NCBI RefSeq assembly: GCF_004403465.1
Contig: NZ_SOGQ01000032.1
Span: 27,795 to 91,794 of the forward strand
Direction of reading: 5' to 3'
DNA length: 64,000 nt
Source of the DNA: Cryobacterium sinapicolor
Lineage (GTDB): Bacteria > Actinomycetota > Actinomycetes > Actinomycetales > Microbacteriaceae
Shown: in pieces, positions 1-8,472 of the stretch
How the letters are laid out: the number at the start of each line of letters is the position of its first letter
How positions within the stretch are numbered: the stretch's first letter is position 1
The notes under the pieces: model-generated
Told to the model about the DNA's origin: nothing
Seen by the model: the letters and a program-made list of their open reading frames with translations, nothing else
Database searches by the model: none
Made by a program: the position numbers and the translations under genes

Positions 1-28
1 AGGAGGCACGGTTCGGGCTCAACGGCGA

Positions 29-787
29 CTAACCGTCGCGGTGGGACTTGACCAGCAACACAATGCCGAGTCCGAGCCACCACAGCATACCCAGCGGGAT
101 CAGTGCCACTGAGGACAGCCAGATCACCTCGGGCAAATCGATATTGGTCGCCGTCAGGAGGGGGCCAGCGATCAGCATCACGAGCCGGAGGCCTGTGACG
201 ACTCCGAGAACGCATATCCAGATCGGCAGGGCGTGGGAGCGTGCCCCGGCGACACTGATGCCCACGACCCAAACGGAGAGCGTGAGGAGGCTCGCTTGGG
301 CAAAACCGTGGGTTCCCAGCATTTGAATGCTGACGTATGCGGACTCGCCCCATCTGCTGTTGATCCCGTCGATGTAGAGCAACGGTCCCACGGACGAGCG
401 CAAGACCCCGTGCATGAACAGGAATGTGGCCGACATGAGACCGAGTGCGCTCAGGCTCCGGCGAGTGATGCTGCTTGTGCGTGGTGCAAGCACATCGGAG
501 ACGGCGAAACTCGCCACGACGAAAGCGATGGCCATGGTGAAAAGCGCAACCCCTGCGACAGGGTACAACTGCGGATACTGGCGCAGATAGTCGAGGCTCG
601 CTGCGGGGTCGTCTGTGTCGTCGAAACCGAGAACTGGCGGCAGGAGCTCAAGCGTGAACCATGTGATGCCTCCGAGCCCGGCAACGACGGCCGCTGTTCC
701 ACCGGCACGTAACGCTGCCCGATTGGTGGTCTCGGCCGACGCCTTCGCCGACGCGGTTCTGCGGTCATGTTCGCTGATTGCACTCAT
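29..787 (-). CDS. Six-helix integral membrane protein, function unknown
   Basis: A 252-residue protein with about six hydrophobic segments (roughly residues 27-48, 75-95, 110-128, 150-175, 186-210 and 222-245) after a polar, Ala/Thr-rich N-terminus. It has no catalytic motif that I recognise. The overall shape resembles small DUF4386-type membrane proteins, but that is only an impression. The ATG at 787 is supported by an AAGGGAG Shine-Dalgarno six bases upstream. It lies alone at the window edge, reading away from a region of decayed genes, so the context gives no clue to its role. Confidence 0.6.
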   Translation of the reverse strand: MSAISEHDRRTASAKASAETTNRAALRAGGTAAVVAGLGGITWFTLELLPPVLGFDDTDDPAASLDYLRQYPQLYPVAGVALFTMAIAFVVASFAVSDVLAPRTSSITRRSLSALGLMSATFLFMHGVLRSSVGPLLYIDGINSRWGESAYVSIQMLGTHGFAQASLLTLSVWVVGISVAGARSHALPIWICVLGVVTGLRLVMLIAGPLLTATNIDLPEVIWLSSVALIPLGMLWWLGLGIVLLVKSHRDG

Positions 788-1204
788 GATGCACTCCCTT
801 GTGGGGCGCTGGCAGTTAGGGCGAACCGGTCACGGTTCAGAGATGCACAGAATGGTACTCGCAAGGGCGGCTGAGCGAAATGCGTTCGACGGGCGACGAT
901 TGATCCCCTCCGTAGCGTTCCTGCTAGGTGAACCGCGGTCTCGCGACGCTAGGCCAGTCCGGACAGAACCAGTAGGCGGCCGGCCAATCTGGACTTCTAC
1001 GAGCGAACGTTCCGTTTACTCGGGGCGCCGGGACGGTTGAGAGTCCTACGTCAGCCTCAGCCGACAGGGGGCCGATTTACTCTACGAGGGCCGCGACGGC
1101 ATCCACGACCAGCTGCCTACGCTGGGCGCGGGAATATCTAGGGGCCAGCGCTGTGGACAAGGGCGTGCCATTACTCCAGATGCTGGCCAGCTGAAGGACT
1201 AAGC
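788..1204. other. Gene-less stretch, no intact coding frame
   Basis: About 400 bases between the membrane protein start and the first readable part of the DUF2252 remnant. All frames are short or low-complexity, and I recognise no protein family, RNA or repeat. It probably holds the promoter of the leftward membrane-protein gene and possibly badly decayed 5' sequence of the DUF2252 gene. Confidence 0.4.
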
Positions 1205-1677
1205 CGAGCAACTCGAGCGGCTCAAAGGCAGCGGAAGGTCGCGAAGGTCGTCGGTAGGAAAGCACAGCGGTGGGCCGAGAAAGCCCGAACCCGCAACAGC
1301 ATGCAGGCGCTCTCCAAGCTGGCCGAGTACGTGGACGGGCACTACCGGATCGTCAGCCAGCCGCCGGTCTTGTTCCCGTCCGTGAACCCTATGACACGTT
1401 CGGGCTGTCTGCCGACGAGATCTGGGACGCGCTCAACGCACAGTTGGGCTCGTATCGGGACACACTTGCAAGAGGACCGTCGTTTCCTTCTCGAGCGCGT
1501 CCGGGTCGTCGACGTGGCCCGCAAAGTCGTCGGGTCGGCAGCGTCGGAACCCGCGCCTGCATCGCCCTGCTCGAGGGACGAGACGAGCATGACCCGGTGT
1601 TCCTCCAGGTCAAGGAGGCCACGTCATCCGTTCTGGAAGACCACCTGCCGAAGAGGCGTTACAACCAGCCGGGGGAG
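1205..1677 (+). pseudogene. DUF2252 family protein remnant, frameshifted and truncated at both ends
   Basis: Translated pieces match what I remember of the C-terminal half of DUF2252 proteins, but they sit in two alternating frames. Frame 2 reads KARTRNSMQALSKLAEYVDG and on to about 1380. Frame 1 then reads REPYDTFGLSADEIWDAL to about 1467. Frame 2 resumes with LQEDRRFLLERVRVVDVARK to about 1533. Frame 1 finishes with VGSVGTRACIALLEGRDE, FLQVKEATSSVLE and RRYNQPGE. Three frameshifts are therefore needed. The N-terminal half of the family is missing upstream and the last ~150 residues are missing downstream, where the fragment runs into the 3' end of the exonuclease gene. It cannot make a full protein. 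The family assignment is from memory of the conserved VARKVVGVGSVGTR block. Confidence 0.72.
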
Positions 1678-2618
1678 TCCGGCGCATGCAAGGCCCGGCG
1701 CGCACGTTCCAATGAGGCCCCCAGTCCCCATTCAACGGCCAGGCGATCCAGGTGCACCGCTTGGCCGCGAGTGCTCACTCGGATTCGGGCGTCGTAGCCG
1801 GGCAGCGCCAGGTCGCGCACTACCCTCACCACCGCCGGGGCCACCTTCAGGTAATCGGTGGCGGCGAGGAGCCTGGCCCGCGCGCTCAATGCCAGCGCGG
1901 ATTCGGGGTGTGCGGCCGCTGCGACGATCCCGGCAAGGTCACCGTAGGTGCGGAGCAGCGTGGCCGACGTCTTCTCGCCCACCCCGGGCACTCCGGGCAG
2001 GCCGTCTGAGGCGTCGCCGCGAAGCACTGCGAAGTCCGCGTACTGAACCGGGAGCACTCCGTATTTGGCCTCGAGTGCGGCATCCGTCAGAATCTCAAGC
2101 CGAGCCATGCCTCGCCCGGTGTAGACGACCCGCACCCCGCGGGTGTCGTCGATGAGTTGGAAGAGGTCACGGTCGCCGGTGACGACATCCACGGGGATCG
2201 TCGCGTGCGAGGCCAGGGTGCCGATGACATCGTCTGCCTCGTGTTGTGGGGCGCCGATCACCGGGATGCCGAGCGCGCCGAGCACCTCGCGGATGAGCGG
2301 GACCTGTGCGCTGAGCAGGGCTGGCATCGCCTCGACCGGAAAGTTGCTCACCCTCGGCTGGTCAGCGGCGACCCGGTGGGACTTGTAGGTGGGGATCAGG
2401 TCCACGCGCCACTGCGGCCGCCAGTCATCGTCCCAGCAGGCCACGATCTCGCTCGGCTGGAACTCGGCGACGAGCCGCGCGATCATGTCAAGCAGCCCGC
2501 GGACGGCGTTCACGGGTATCCCGTTGGACGCGCGAATGGTGTCCGGAACCGCGTGGAAGGCTCGGAAGTAGAGGCCGGCCGTATCGAGGAGCATCAGGCA
2601 TTCACGTGGTTCGGTCAC
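1659..2618 (-). CDS. 5'-3' exonuclease (FEN / Pol I N-terminal nuclease family)
   Basis: A stand-alone 5'-3' exonuclease of 319 residues, corresponding to the N-terminal nuclease domain of DNA polymerase I without the polymerase. Metal-binding acidic motifs are present in order: LLDTAGLYFRAF near the N-terminus, CWDDDWRPQWR with YKSHR, EADDVIGTLA, VTGDRDLFQLI, and the H3TH region LRGDASDGLPGVPGVGEKTS. The GTG at 2618 is preferred because GGGAGG lies eight bases upstream; an in-frame GTG at 2636 has no such support. Family members remove 5' flaps and RNA primers. Its 3' end overlaps the DUF2252 remnant on the other strand. A PolA-like polymerase without this domain lies 2.6 kb downstream. Confidence 0.9.
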   Translation of the reverse strand: MTEPRECLMLLDTAGLYFRAFHAVPDTIRASNGIPVNAVRGLLDMIARLVAEFQPSEIVACWDDDWRPQWRVDLIPTYKSHRVAADQPRVSNFPVEAMPALLSAQVPLIREVLGALGIPVIGAPQHEADDVIGTLASHATIPVDVVTGDRDLFQLIDDTRGVRVVYTGRGMARLEILTDAALEAKYGVLPVQYADFAVLRGDASDGLPGVPGVGEKTSATLLRTYGDLAGIVAAAAHPESALALSARARLLAATDYLKVAPAVVRVVRDLALPGYDARIRVSTRGQAVHLDRLAVEWGLGASLERARRALHAPDSPGWL

Positions 2619-2886
2619 GGCGGCATCCTCCCACACGGGCCAGTCAGGCCGCGACGCTCAGCGCCAATCCGCATCCGCATCGGTCGGGGGTCGGGGAGGA
2701 CTCTGTCGCTTTCGGTTCGGGCGTGGGCACCGTGAGTACGGATGACTTTGCCAGCTACAACTGAGCATCTGTCCAGAATGCACGTGCATGATGGAAACTT
2801 CGCCCGCGCGGCCGCATCTGGCCGTGAGTCCACCGATCAAGGTGCGCCGAGGATCGTGTAGCCCGGCCGTACCGCTTTTGGAAGTC

Positions 2887-3822
2887 ATGCGCTTTGCTTC
2901 ACCCAGTTCACCTGTGTCCGCCCGCCGTGAAATCAACGCCAAACGTAAGCGTTCACGCACTCGGTCCGTCGCTCTCGGGGCCGGAGCGTCGCTCGGCCTC
3001 ATCGCCTTGATCACCGGGATCGGCGCGGTGTCACAGGCATCCGCAGCAAGTACCGCCAGCATTGCCGCGACGACCGAGCTTTCCGAGAGCACCGGACTCC
3101 GACACGAGCAGCTCAGCGTCTACTCCGCCATCGCGACGAAGACAGCCCATGATCGCGCGGAGAGCACCCTCAGCGACGCCGGAACGGTGATTACGGCAAT
3201 GGCGAACAAGGTGGATTCGACCCCGCTGGCGTCATCCGTTGCCGCGCTCGGGGACTACAAGACGCTGGAGACGGACACCGTGATCGCGTTGACCGGACAG
3301 ACTCAGGAGGCGGCTGCCGCGGCACGGTCAGCCGTGGCCGAGGTCGACCGCGTTGCCGCCGAGGCCGCAGCGGCGGCCGCCGCGGAAGCGGCCCGCGCCC
3401 AAGCTGAGGCTTCCGCCCAGGCTGCGGCTGCTGCCGAGGCTGCGGCTGCGGCCGAGGCCGAGGCCGCACGGGATTCCGCTGCGCCAGCTGCACCTCAGGC
3501 CGCCGCCGGCGGCAACTCGCCCGCGGAGGCGAAAGCGACGGCCCGAGCGATGGCCGCTTCGACGTACGGTTGGGGCGAGTCGGAGTTTTCCTGCCTCGTG
3601 CAGCTCTGGACCAAGGAATCCGGCTGGTCGTACTCGGCCTACAACTCCAGCGGAGCAACCGGCATCCCGCAGGCTCTGCCCGGAAGCAAGATGGCGACCG
3701 CGGGATCGGACTGGGCCACGAACGCGACCACCCAGATTTCCTGGGGCCTCGGTTACATCCAGGCCGGGTACGGTAGCCCGTGCGGCGCCTGGGCGCACTC
3801 CGAGTCGAATAACTGGTACTGA
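2887..3822 (+). CDS. Secreted lytic transglycosylase-like cell-wall protein
   Basis: A 311-residue exported protein. The chosen ATG at 2887 gives a basic N-terminus (RREINAKRKRSRTRS) followed by a hydrophobic segment ending in ASA, which fits a signal peptide or anchor. The middle is a long Ala/Glu/Gln-rich probable coiled coil (about residues 140-210). The C-terminus has the soluble-lytic-transglycosylase signature WTKESGWSYSAYNSSGATG followed by GIPQALPG, where the Glu of KESGW would be the catalytic acid. This architecture is common in actinobacterial wall hydrolases that cleave peptidoglycan glycan strands. It is monocistronic. An upstream in-frame start at 2788 would put a long polar extension before the signal sequence, so I reject it. 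Confidence 0.82.
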   Translation: MRFASPSSPVSARREINAKRKRSRTRSVALGAGASLGLIALITGIGAVSQASAASTASIAATTELSESTGLRHEQLSVYSAIATKTAHDRAESTLSDAGTVITAMANKVDSTPLASSVAALGDYKTLETDTVIALTGQTQEAAAAARSAVAEVDRVAAEAAAAAAAEAARAQAEASAQAAAAAEAAAAAEAEAARDSAAPAAPQAAAGGNSPAEAKATARAMAASTYGWGESEFSCLVQLWTKESGWSYSAYNSSGATGIPQALPGSKMATAGSDWATNATTQISWGLGYIQAGYGSPCGAWAHSESNNWY

Positions 3823-4490
3823 CCGGATTGGGACTTGAGTAGACCCGCCCGGTCACCGGGTGCGGACGTCGACTTCCATCAGATGTCGGCGGCGATCTCG
3901 AACCGGGTAAGCACGGGGGCGGACGCGAGAAGCGTACCGAGCTGCGTGGCGCCGGAGCCGCCCGTACTCGACTGACTTCGGCCAGCCTGACTTCGACGTG
4001 CAACCTCGAGCAGGCGGGATCCGGTCGAGGTCGATGGCCTCGCCCGACAGCGGCCGGAACTCTTCGACCGCCCCGTACAGACCTGCGCGGCGGCCTGGTC
4101 GCCGAGAGTGTCCGGCATGGTCATCCCGTCGTGGGTTGAGTAGGTGCTGGCGACGTGGAGGTGCGGAAGCCTCCGGTGGCGGTCATGGTCTTCATATTCG
4201 TCGTGCCCGTGCGGATCAGCCGAGGGCGGACGGCCGCCGTCGGGCGAGGAAGAACGGCCGAACCGACACCAAGGGGAAGGCGACGATCGCGGCGAGCAAA
4301 CCCGACGCGGACGCCTCGGCGAGGAACGGCTGGATGCGCGCCCGGCATCCGAACTCTGCGTCTCCTGCGCGCGTCGGCTCGAATCGGGCCGCCGCGCCTG
4401 AATCCCGGACGGCTCTCGACAAAGGCAAGGCCCGGCGGCAGAATCGGGCGAGGCGGTTCCCGCACGAGGTATCCGCCGGGCGGGAGCCGC
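3823..4490. other. Gene-less stretch, 0.67 kb, possible decayed sequence
   Basis: No intact gene that I can support. All six frames here are short or read as Arg/Pro-rich low-complexity protein, typical of non-coding GC-rich DNA. One minus-strand reading around 4216-4330 has a short hydrophobic run (GLLAAIVAFPLVSV) that could be left over from a membrane-protein gene, but it is too short to assign. The right end holds the ribosome binding site of the phosphoribosyltransferase gene. Confidence 0.4.
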
Positions 4491-5180
4491 ATGTTCACGA
4501 ATCGGAGTGATGCCGGTGTGCAGCTGGCCGCGCGACTGGCCGAACGCCTGACCGAGCTGGAGGCACACGACCCGGTGGTCTACGCCCTCCCACGAGGCGG
4601 CGTGCCGGTGGCGGTCGAGGTCGCCCGGTGCCTGCACGCACCGCTGGACCTCATCCTGGTGCGCAAGATCGGGGCGCCGGGCTATCCGGAGGTCGCGCTG
4701 GGGGCGGTCGTCAACGGCCCAAGTCCGCAGACGATCGTCAACGAGGATGTGTTCGCCGCGACCGGTGGCGACTCGGTGGGTCTGGCTAGGGCCCGCCGTC
4801 GCGAGCTGTCCGAAATCGAACGACGTCGCATCCTCTATCTCGGTGATCGGCAGCCGATCAGTCCGCGGGGCCGAGTCGCCGTGATCGTGGACGACGGTCT
4901 CGCCACGGGAGCCTCGGCCAAGGCGGCCCTCACGGCCCTGAGACGGCTGGGTGCCGCCCTCACGGTGCTCGCTGTCCCGGTCGCACCTACGGACCTGATC
5001 GAAGATATGAGGCAGTACGCGGATGTCGTCGTTGTGCTGAACGCCCTGCAGGAATTCTGGGCGATCGGTCCGTGCTACACCGACTTCCACCAGCTGTCCG
5101 ACGATGAGACGGTGACCCTGCTCCAGGACGCGTGGGTTGCGGCCGACGCCTCCCCGCCGACCGACGGCGTGACGACCTGA
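4491..5180 (+). CDS. Phosphoribosyltransferase domain protein
   Basis: A 229-residue type I phosphoribosyltransferase-fold protein. The PRPP-binding loop VAVIVDDGLATGASAKAAL lies about two-thirds along, after the conserved front half YALPRGGVPVAVEVA and LDLILVRKIGAPGYPEVALG. The ATG at 4491 has CGGGAG just upstream and starts where family members start; the open frame extends upstream only as Arg-rich nonsense. Such stand-alone proteins in actinobacteria are usually annotated only as phosphoribosyltransferase. The substrate cannot be told from sequence, and a base-salvage role is only a guess. It is followed 58 bases later by the polymerase gene on the same strand. Confidence 0.85.
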   Translation: MFTNRSDAGVQLAARLAERLTELEAHDPVVYALPRGGVPVAVEVARCLHAPLDLILVRKIGAPGYPEVALGAVVNGPSPQTIVNEDVFAATGGDSVGLARARRRELSEIERRRILYLGDRQPISPRGRVAVIVDDGLATGASAKAALTALRRLGAALTVLAVPVAPTDLIEDMRQYADVVVVLNALQEFWAIGPCYTDFHQLSDDETVTLLQDAWVAADASPPTDGVTT

Positions 5181-5238
5181 CGGTGTCGCGACGGCTGCCC
5201 GTTTCTCCGGCCCGGTGCCGAACCGGCAGAATGGTGAG

Positions 5239-6978
5239 GTGTATCTTCTGGTGAGTCGAACGAATAACGGGGAGCTCCTCGTTCTGCCGCTCGGCCCGGA
5301 GGGCGAGGTTTCGGGGCCCGCACTCCGTTTGACTTCCCGCGACTTCCCTGGCTATGTGTGCGATCAGGAGGCTGACCGGCCTCGGTGGGTGTGGGAGGAC
5401 ACGGCCCGCATCTACCCGCTGCTGCTGAAAGCCGGGGTCCGGGTGCACCGCGCGCACGACCTGCGCCTGTGCCATACGATTCTGCGCCTGTCGTCCCTCA
5501 CTCAGGCGAGCTCATTGGCCCGGGCCGAGCCGAGTCAGTGGGATCGGGCGCCGGCTCTCCAACCGGACGCGGCTGCATCCGGGGTGACGCTCTTCGACCT
5601 GTTCGACGGTGACACTGGTGCTGGTGCTGAGGGCCCCGCCGAGGGCGGCACCGACACCGCTGCCGGTGCCGGCCCGCAGGCGGAATTCCGGCGTCAACTC
5701 GACGCGGTCCGCGCCTCCACGGAGCCCGGCCGGCTTCGGCTGCTGCTCGCCGCGGAATCCGCCGGTGCCCTGATCGCCGCCGAGATGCAATTCGCCGGAC
5801 TGCCGTGGCGCACCGACGTGCATGACGCCCTGCTGACCCGCGAGCTCGGCGCCCGCGTGGCCCCAGGCATCCGGCCCGAGCGCCTCGAGAACCTCGCCCG
5901 GCGCATCCGAGACGCCCTTGGCGAGCCCGGTCTCAATCCGGACTCGCAACCCGACCTGATGCGGGCCCTGCAGAAGGCCGGCCTGAGGGTGACGTCCACC
6001 CGTGCCTGGGAGCTCAAGGAATTCACCCACCCCGTGATCGAGCCGTTGCTCGAGTACAAGAAGTTGTCCCGGCTGCTCAGCGCGAACGGCTGGTACTGGA
6101 TGGACACCTGGATCGTGAATGGCCGGTTCCATCCCGAGTACATCCCCGGCGGGGTGGTGACCGGACGCTGGGCCACCCGGGGCGGGGGAGCCCTGCAGCT
6201 GCCCAAACAGGTGCGCGGGGCCGTCGTCGCCGATGCCGACTGGAAGCTGGTGGTCGCGGATGCCGCACAGTTGGAGCCGCGCATCCTGGCCGCCCTCTCG
6301 GGCGACACTGCCATGGCTCAGGCCGGCCGGGGGACGGACCTGTACGCCGGGATCGTCGCCGGGGGTGTCGTGGAGACCCGTGAACACGCCAAGGTCGCCA
6401 TGCTCGGGGCGATGTACGGCGCCACCAGCGGGGAGAGCGGGCGACTGCTGCCGCGGCTCGCGAAGGCCTTCCCGCGCGCCTTGGCCCTCACCGAGACGGC
6501 GGCGCGGGCCGGGGAGCGCGGAGAGAGCGTGACGACGCGGCTCGGGCGCTCCTCCCCGCGACCCGGGGAACGCTGGCTGGCGACCCAGGCGCAGGCCTAC
6601 GACCCCGGGGCAACGGATGCCGACGAGCGCCGCGCCCGCAGCCAGGCACGCGACTGGGGCCGTTTCACCCGTAATTTCATCGTGCAGGGCAGTGCCGCGG
6701 AATGGGCGCTGTGCTGGATGGCGGAGGTGCGCCGGGAACTGCGGATGCTGCCGCCGTGCACCCCGGCCGCTTCCGGGTCGGAATTCGATCAGGCCCCGCA
6801 CCTAGTCTTCTTCCTGCACGACGAGGTCATGGTGCACACACCGGCCGCGCTGGCCGCCACCGTCGAGGGGATCATCCGGCGCGCGGCGGACACCGCCGGC
6901 CGACACCTGTTCGCCGATTTCCCGGTGGACTTCCTGCTCACCGTCGCGACGGTCGACAGCTACGCGCAGGCGAAATAG
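5239..6978 (+). CDS. Bifunctional 3'-5' exonuclease / DNA polymerase, PolA-like
   Basis: A family-A DNA polymerase of 579 residues lacking the N-terminal 5'-3' nuclease. The polymerase core looks active. Motif A is VVADAAQLEPRILAALSGD, the O-helix region is KVAMLGAMYGATSG, the template-binding motif is RDWGRFTRNFIVQGSAAEW, and motif C is FFLHDEVMVH with the catalytic Asp. The N-terminal third resembles a degenerate 3'-5' exonuclease-like domain. Actinobacteria commonly carry this protein beside a full PolA, and a repair or primer-processing role is inferred. The start is uncertain: GTG 5239 (MYLLVSR...) matches how I remember family members starting, while GTG 5215 is eight codons earlier; neither has a good Shine-Dalgarno. 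Confidence 0.87.
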   Translation: MYLLVSRTNNGELLVLPLGPEGEVSGPALRLTSRDFPGYVCDQEADRPRWVWEDTARIYPLLLKAGVRVHRAHDLRLCHTILRLSSLTQASSLARAEPSQWDRAPALQPDAAASGVTLFDLFDGDTGAGAEGPAEGGTDTAAGAGPQAEFRRQLDAVRASTEPGRLRLLLAAESAGALIAAEMQFAGLPWRTDVHDALLTRELGARVAPGIRPERLENLARRIRDALGEPGLNPDSQPDLMRALQKAGLRVTSTRAWELKEFTHPVIEPLLEYKKLSRLLSANGWYWMDTWIVNGRFHPEYIPGGVVTGRWATRGGGALQLPKQVRGAVVADADWKLVVADAAQLEPRILAALSGDTAMAQAGRGTDLYAGIVAGGVVETREHAKVAMLGAMYGATSGESGRLLPRLAKAFPRALALTETAARAGERGESVTTRLGRSSPRPGERWLATQAQAYDPGATDADERRARSQARDWGRFTRNFIVQGSAAEWALCWMAEVRRELRMLPPCTPAASGSEFDQAPHLVFFLHDEVMVHTPAALAATVEGIIRRAADTAGRHLFADFPVDFLLTVATVDSYAQAK

Positions 6979-7020
6979 CGGCGCCGTCGGGGAGGGCGAG
7001 GGGGTGCCGGCGCCTGCCGG

Positions 7021-7635
7021 TCAGGCGACGGATGCCGGCCGTCGCCCGCGCTTCGGCCGCACGTCGTTCAGTCCGTGTTGGAAGGCCTCTGTGGGGCCGT
7101 CGGCGAGCAGCGTATCGACGTCCCGGAGCCAGGCCAGGGCGGCGGCGGCCAGTGTCACCCGGGCGGCGCCCGCCAGCCGCTCCGCGCCCGTGCCCGCGGT
7201 GTCCACACTCTCAAAGTCCGTGCCTGCGGCGACCACGGCTGCGAGCTCGGCGACCGACTGCCACCGCTGCCGATAGCCGGCAACGACCTCGCGCGCGTCG
7301 ATGCCCAGAGCGTGGGGGTCAGGTAGGGAGGCTGCGATCAGGACCCGGTCGACCAGGTCGTTCCACTCGTCGTCGGGGGTGCTCTCGGCGCCGGACAGCC
7401 ACTGCAGCGCCTCGGCCCGACCGAGCGCCGTGATCCGGTACAGCGGCAGCCCGTCCGGGGTTCTACCGGCCGACTCGACGGCCTCCTGCTTCACCAGGCG
7501 CTCGAGTGTGCCGTAGATCTGCCCGACGTTGACAGCTCGCCGGCCGGCGGTTCTGGACTCCAACTCTCCGTGCAGCTGGAAACCGTACGCGGGACCGATC
7601 GTGAGAATCGCCAACAAGCAGCTGCGCACAGACAT
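7021..7635 (-). CDS. PadR family transcriptional regulator
   Basis: A 204-residue PadR-type repressor. The N-terminal winged helix is clear: SVRSCLLAILTIGPAYGFQL, then the recognition part VNVGQIYGTLERLVKQEAVE and the wing DGLPLYRITALGRAE. The C-terminal half is helical and would form the dimerisation/effector part. ATG 7635 is chosen because GGAGG lies four bases upstream; in-frame codons upstream are not family-like. It is convergent with the polymerase gene and divergent from DUF3145. A short inverted repeat overlaps its likely -10 box, so autorepression is probable. No PadR-controlled transporter lies adjacent, so the target is unknown. Confidence 0.88.
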   Translation of the reverse strand: MSVRSCLLAILTIGPAYGFQLHGELESRTAGRRAVNVGQIYGTLERLVKQEAVESAGRTPDGLPLYRITALGRAEALQWLSGAESTPDDEWNDLVDRVLIAASLPDPHALGIDAREVVAGYRQRWQSVAELAAVVAAGTDFESVDTAGTGAERLAGAARVTLAAAALAWLRDVDTLLADGPTEAFQHGLNDVRPKRGRRPASVA

Positions 7636-7662
7636 GGGACCTCCGGTGGTGAGAGTAAAACC

Positions 7663-7673
7663 ATACTGAGTAT
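7663..7673. promoter_or_regulatory. Probable PadR self-operator overlapping the -10 box
   Basis: ATACT-G-AGTAT on the + strand is a perfect 5+1+5 inverted repeat. On the minus strand it overlaps TATACT (7674-7669), which is well placed as the -10 box of the padR-type gene starting at 7635. A repressor bound here would block its own promoter. The PadR link is inferred from position. Confidence 0.5.
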
Positions 7674-7864
7674 AGCCAACGGGAGGACCGGGATCGCGCC
7701 TTGTGATCGCACGGGTCACTGAGGCATAATTCAGTGGGGCGGCGCCTGACGCTGTGCCTTGACACTACGGGAAAAGATCACCACCCTTCACAAGTTCACA
7801 GCACGCCGCATTGTTTCGTTCAGAGGTCGTTGGGGAAGACGCACCTCACAGAACGGGAGAAACG

Positions 7865-8386
7865 ATGGTGGCTACACAAGCTCGGCAGGCAGCGACTGCG
7901 CGAGGTGTAATTTACGTGCATTCTTCGCCTCGGGCGTTGAGTGCCCATGTGGAATGGGCCGTGGGTCGCGTCGTAGGCGAGCCCGTCAGTTTCGACTGGT
8001 CGGAGCAGCCCGTGCTCCGCGGTGCGCAGCGTGCCGAGTATTACTGGGAGGGTGCCCGCGGCACAGGCGCACAGATCGCGTCGGCTCTCCGTGGCTGGGA
8101 GCACCTTCGCTTCGAGGTCACCGAGGACGCCAGTCTCGGCACCGATGGGGGGCGTTGGCTGCACACTCCCGATTTGGGGGTCTTCTTCGCCCAAACGGAT
8201 ACGGCTGGCAACGTCGTGATCCCGGAGGACCGGCTGCGCCACGCAATGGAAATGGCCGGGACGAACGCCCTGGAGCTTCACCGGCAGCTGCGCTGTGCGC
8301 TCGGGCAGTCCTGGGACGATGAACTCGAGCCGTTCCGGCACGCCGGCGATTTCAATGCCGTGGTCTGGCTGCACCAGGTGGGGTGA
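7865..8386 (+). CDS. DUF3145 domain-containing protein
   Basis: A 173-residue actinobacterial DUF3145 protein, recognised by the VIYVHSSPRALSAHVEWAVG start, the FDWSEQPVLRGAQRAEYYWEG segment and the C-terminal FRHAGDFNAVVWLHQVG. Its function is not established. ATG 7865 is supported by GGGAGA four bases upstream. A perfect TTGACA hexamer lies at 7759-7764, but I see no good -10 at the right distance. The gene is followed by a strong hairpin shared with the convergent fabF. In actinobacterial genomes it is often found close to fatty acid synthesis genes, as here. Confidence 0.88.
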   Translation: MVATQARQAATARGVIYVHSSPRALSAHVEWAVGRVVGEPVSFDWSEQPVLRGAQRAEYYWEGARGTGAQIASALRGWEHLRFEVTEDASLGTDGGRWLHTPDLGVFFAQTDTAGNVVIPEDRLRHAMEMAGTNALELHRQLRCALGQSWDDELEPFRHAGDFNAVVWLHQVG

Positions 8387-8405
8387 CGGGTGACTATTCC
8401 TCCGA

Positions 8406-8447
8406 ACGCGGAAGACCCTGACCGATGGCGGCCGGGGTCTTCCGCGT
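8406..8447. terminator. Bidirectional hairpin between DUF3145 gene and fabF
   Basis: A 13-bp perfect stem (ACGCGGAAGACCC at 8406-8418 with its complement at 8435-8447) around a 16-base loop, sitting between two convergent genes. There is no clear T-tract. It is likely a shared terminator. Confidence 0.65.
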
Positions 8448-8472
8448 ATGGCGCTGGTCCCGCAGGGTGGAG

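Noticed and set aside
2640-2886. Possible c-di-AMP (ydaO) riboswitch before the lytic transglycosylase gene
   Set aside because: Such riboswitches often precede actinobacterial wall hydrolases, but I could not find the conserved core or matching helices in this 250-base stretch.
4216-4330. Hydrophobic minus-strand reading that might be an aquaporin-like or other membrane gene remnant
   Set aside because: The similarity is a few residues only and no further family blocks follow in any frame.
1-5180. Insertion sequence or prophage as cause of the broken genes at the left end
   Set aside because: No transposase, integrase, terminal inverted repeat or target duplication can be found; the region only shows decayed fragments.
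7759-7764. Perfect TTGACA hexamer before the DUF3145 gene
   Set aside because: No -10-like hexamer lies 15-19 bases downstream, so I did not call a promoter.
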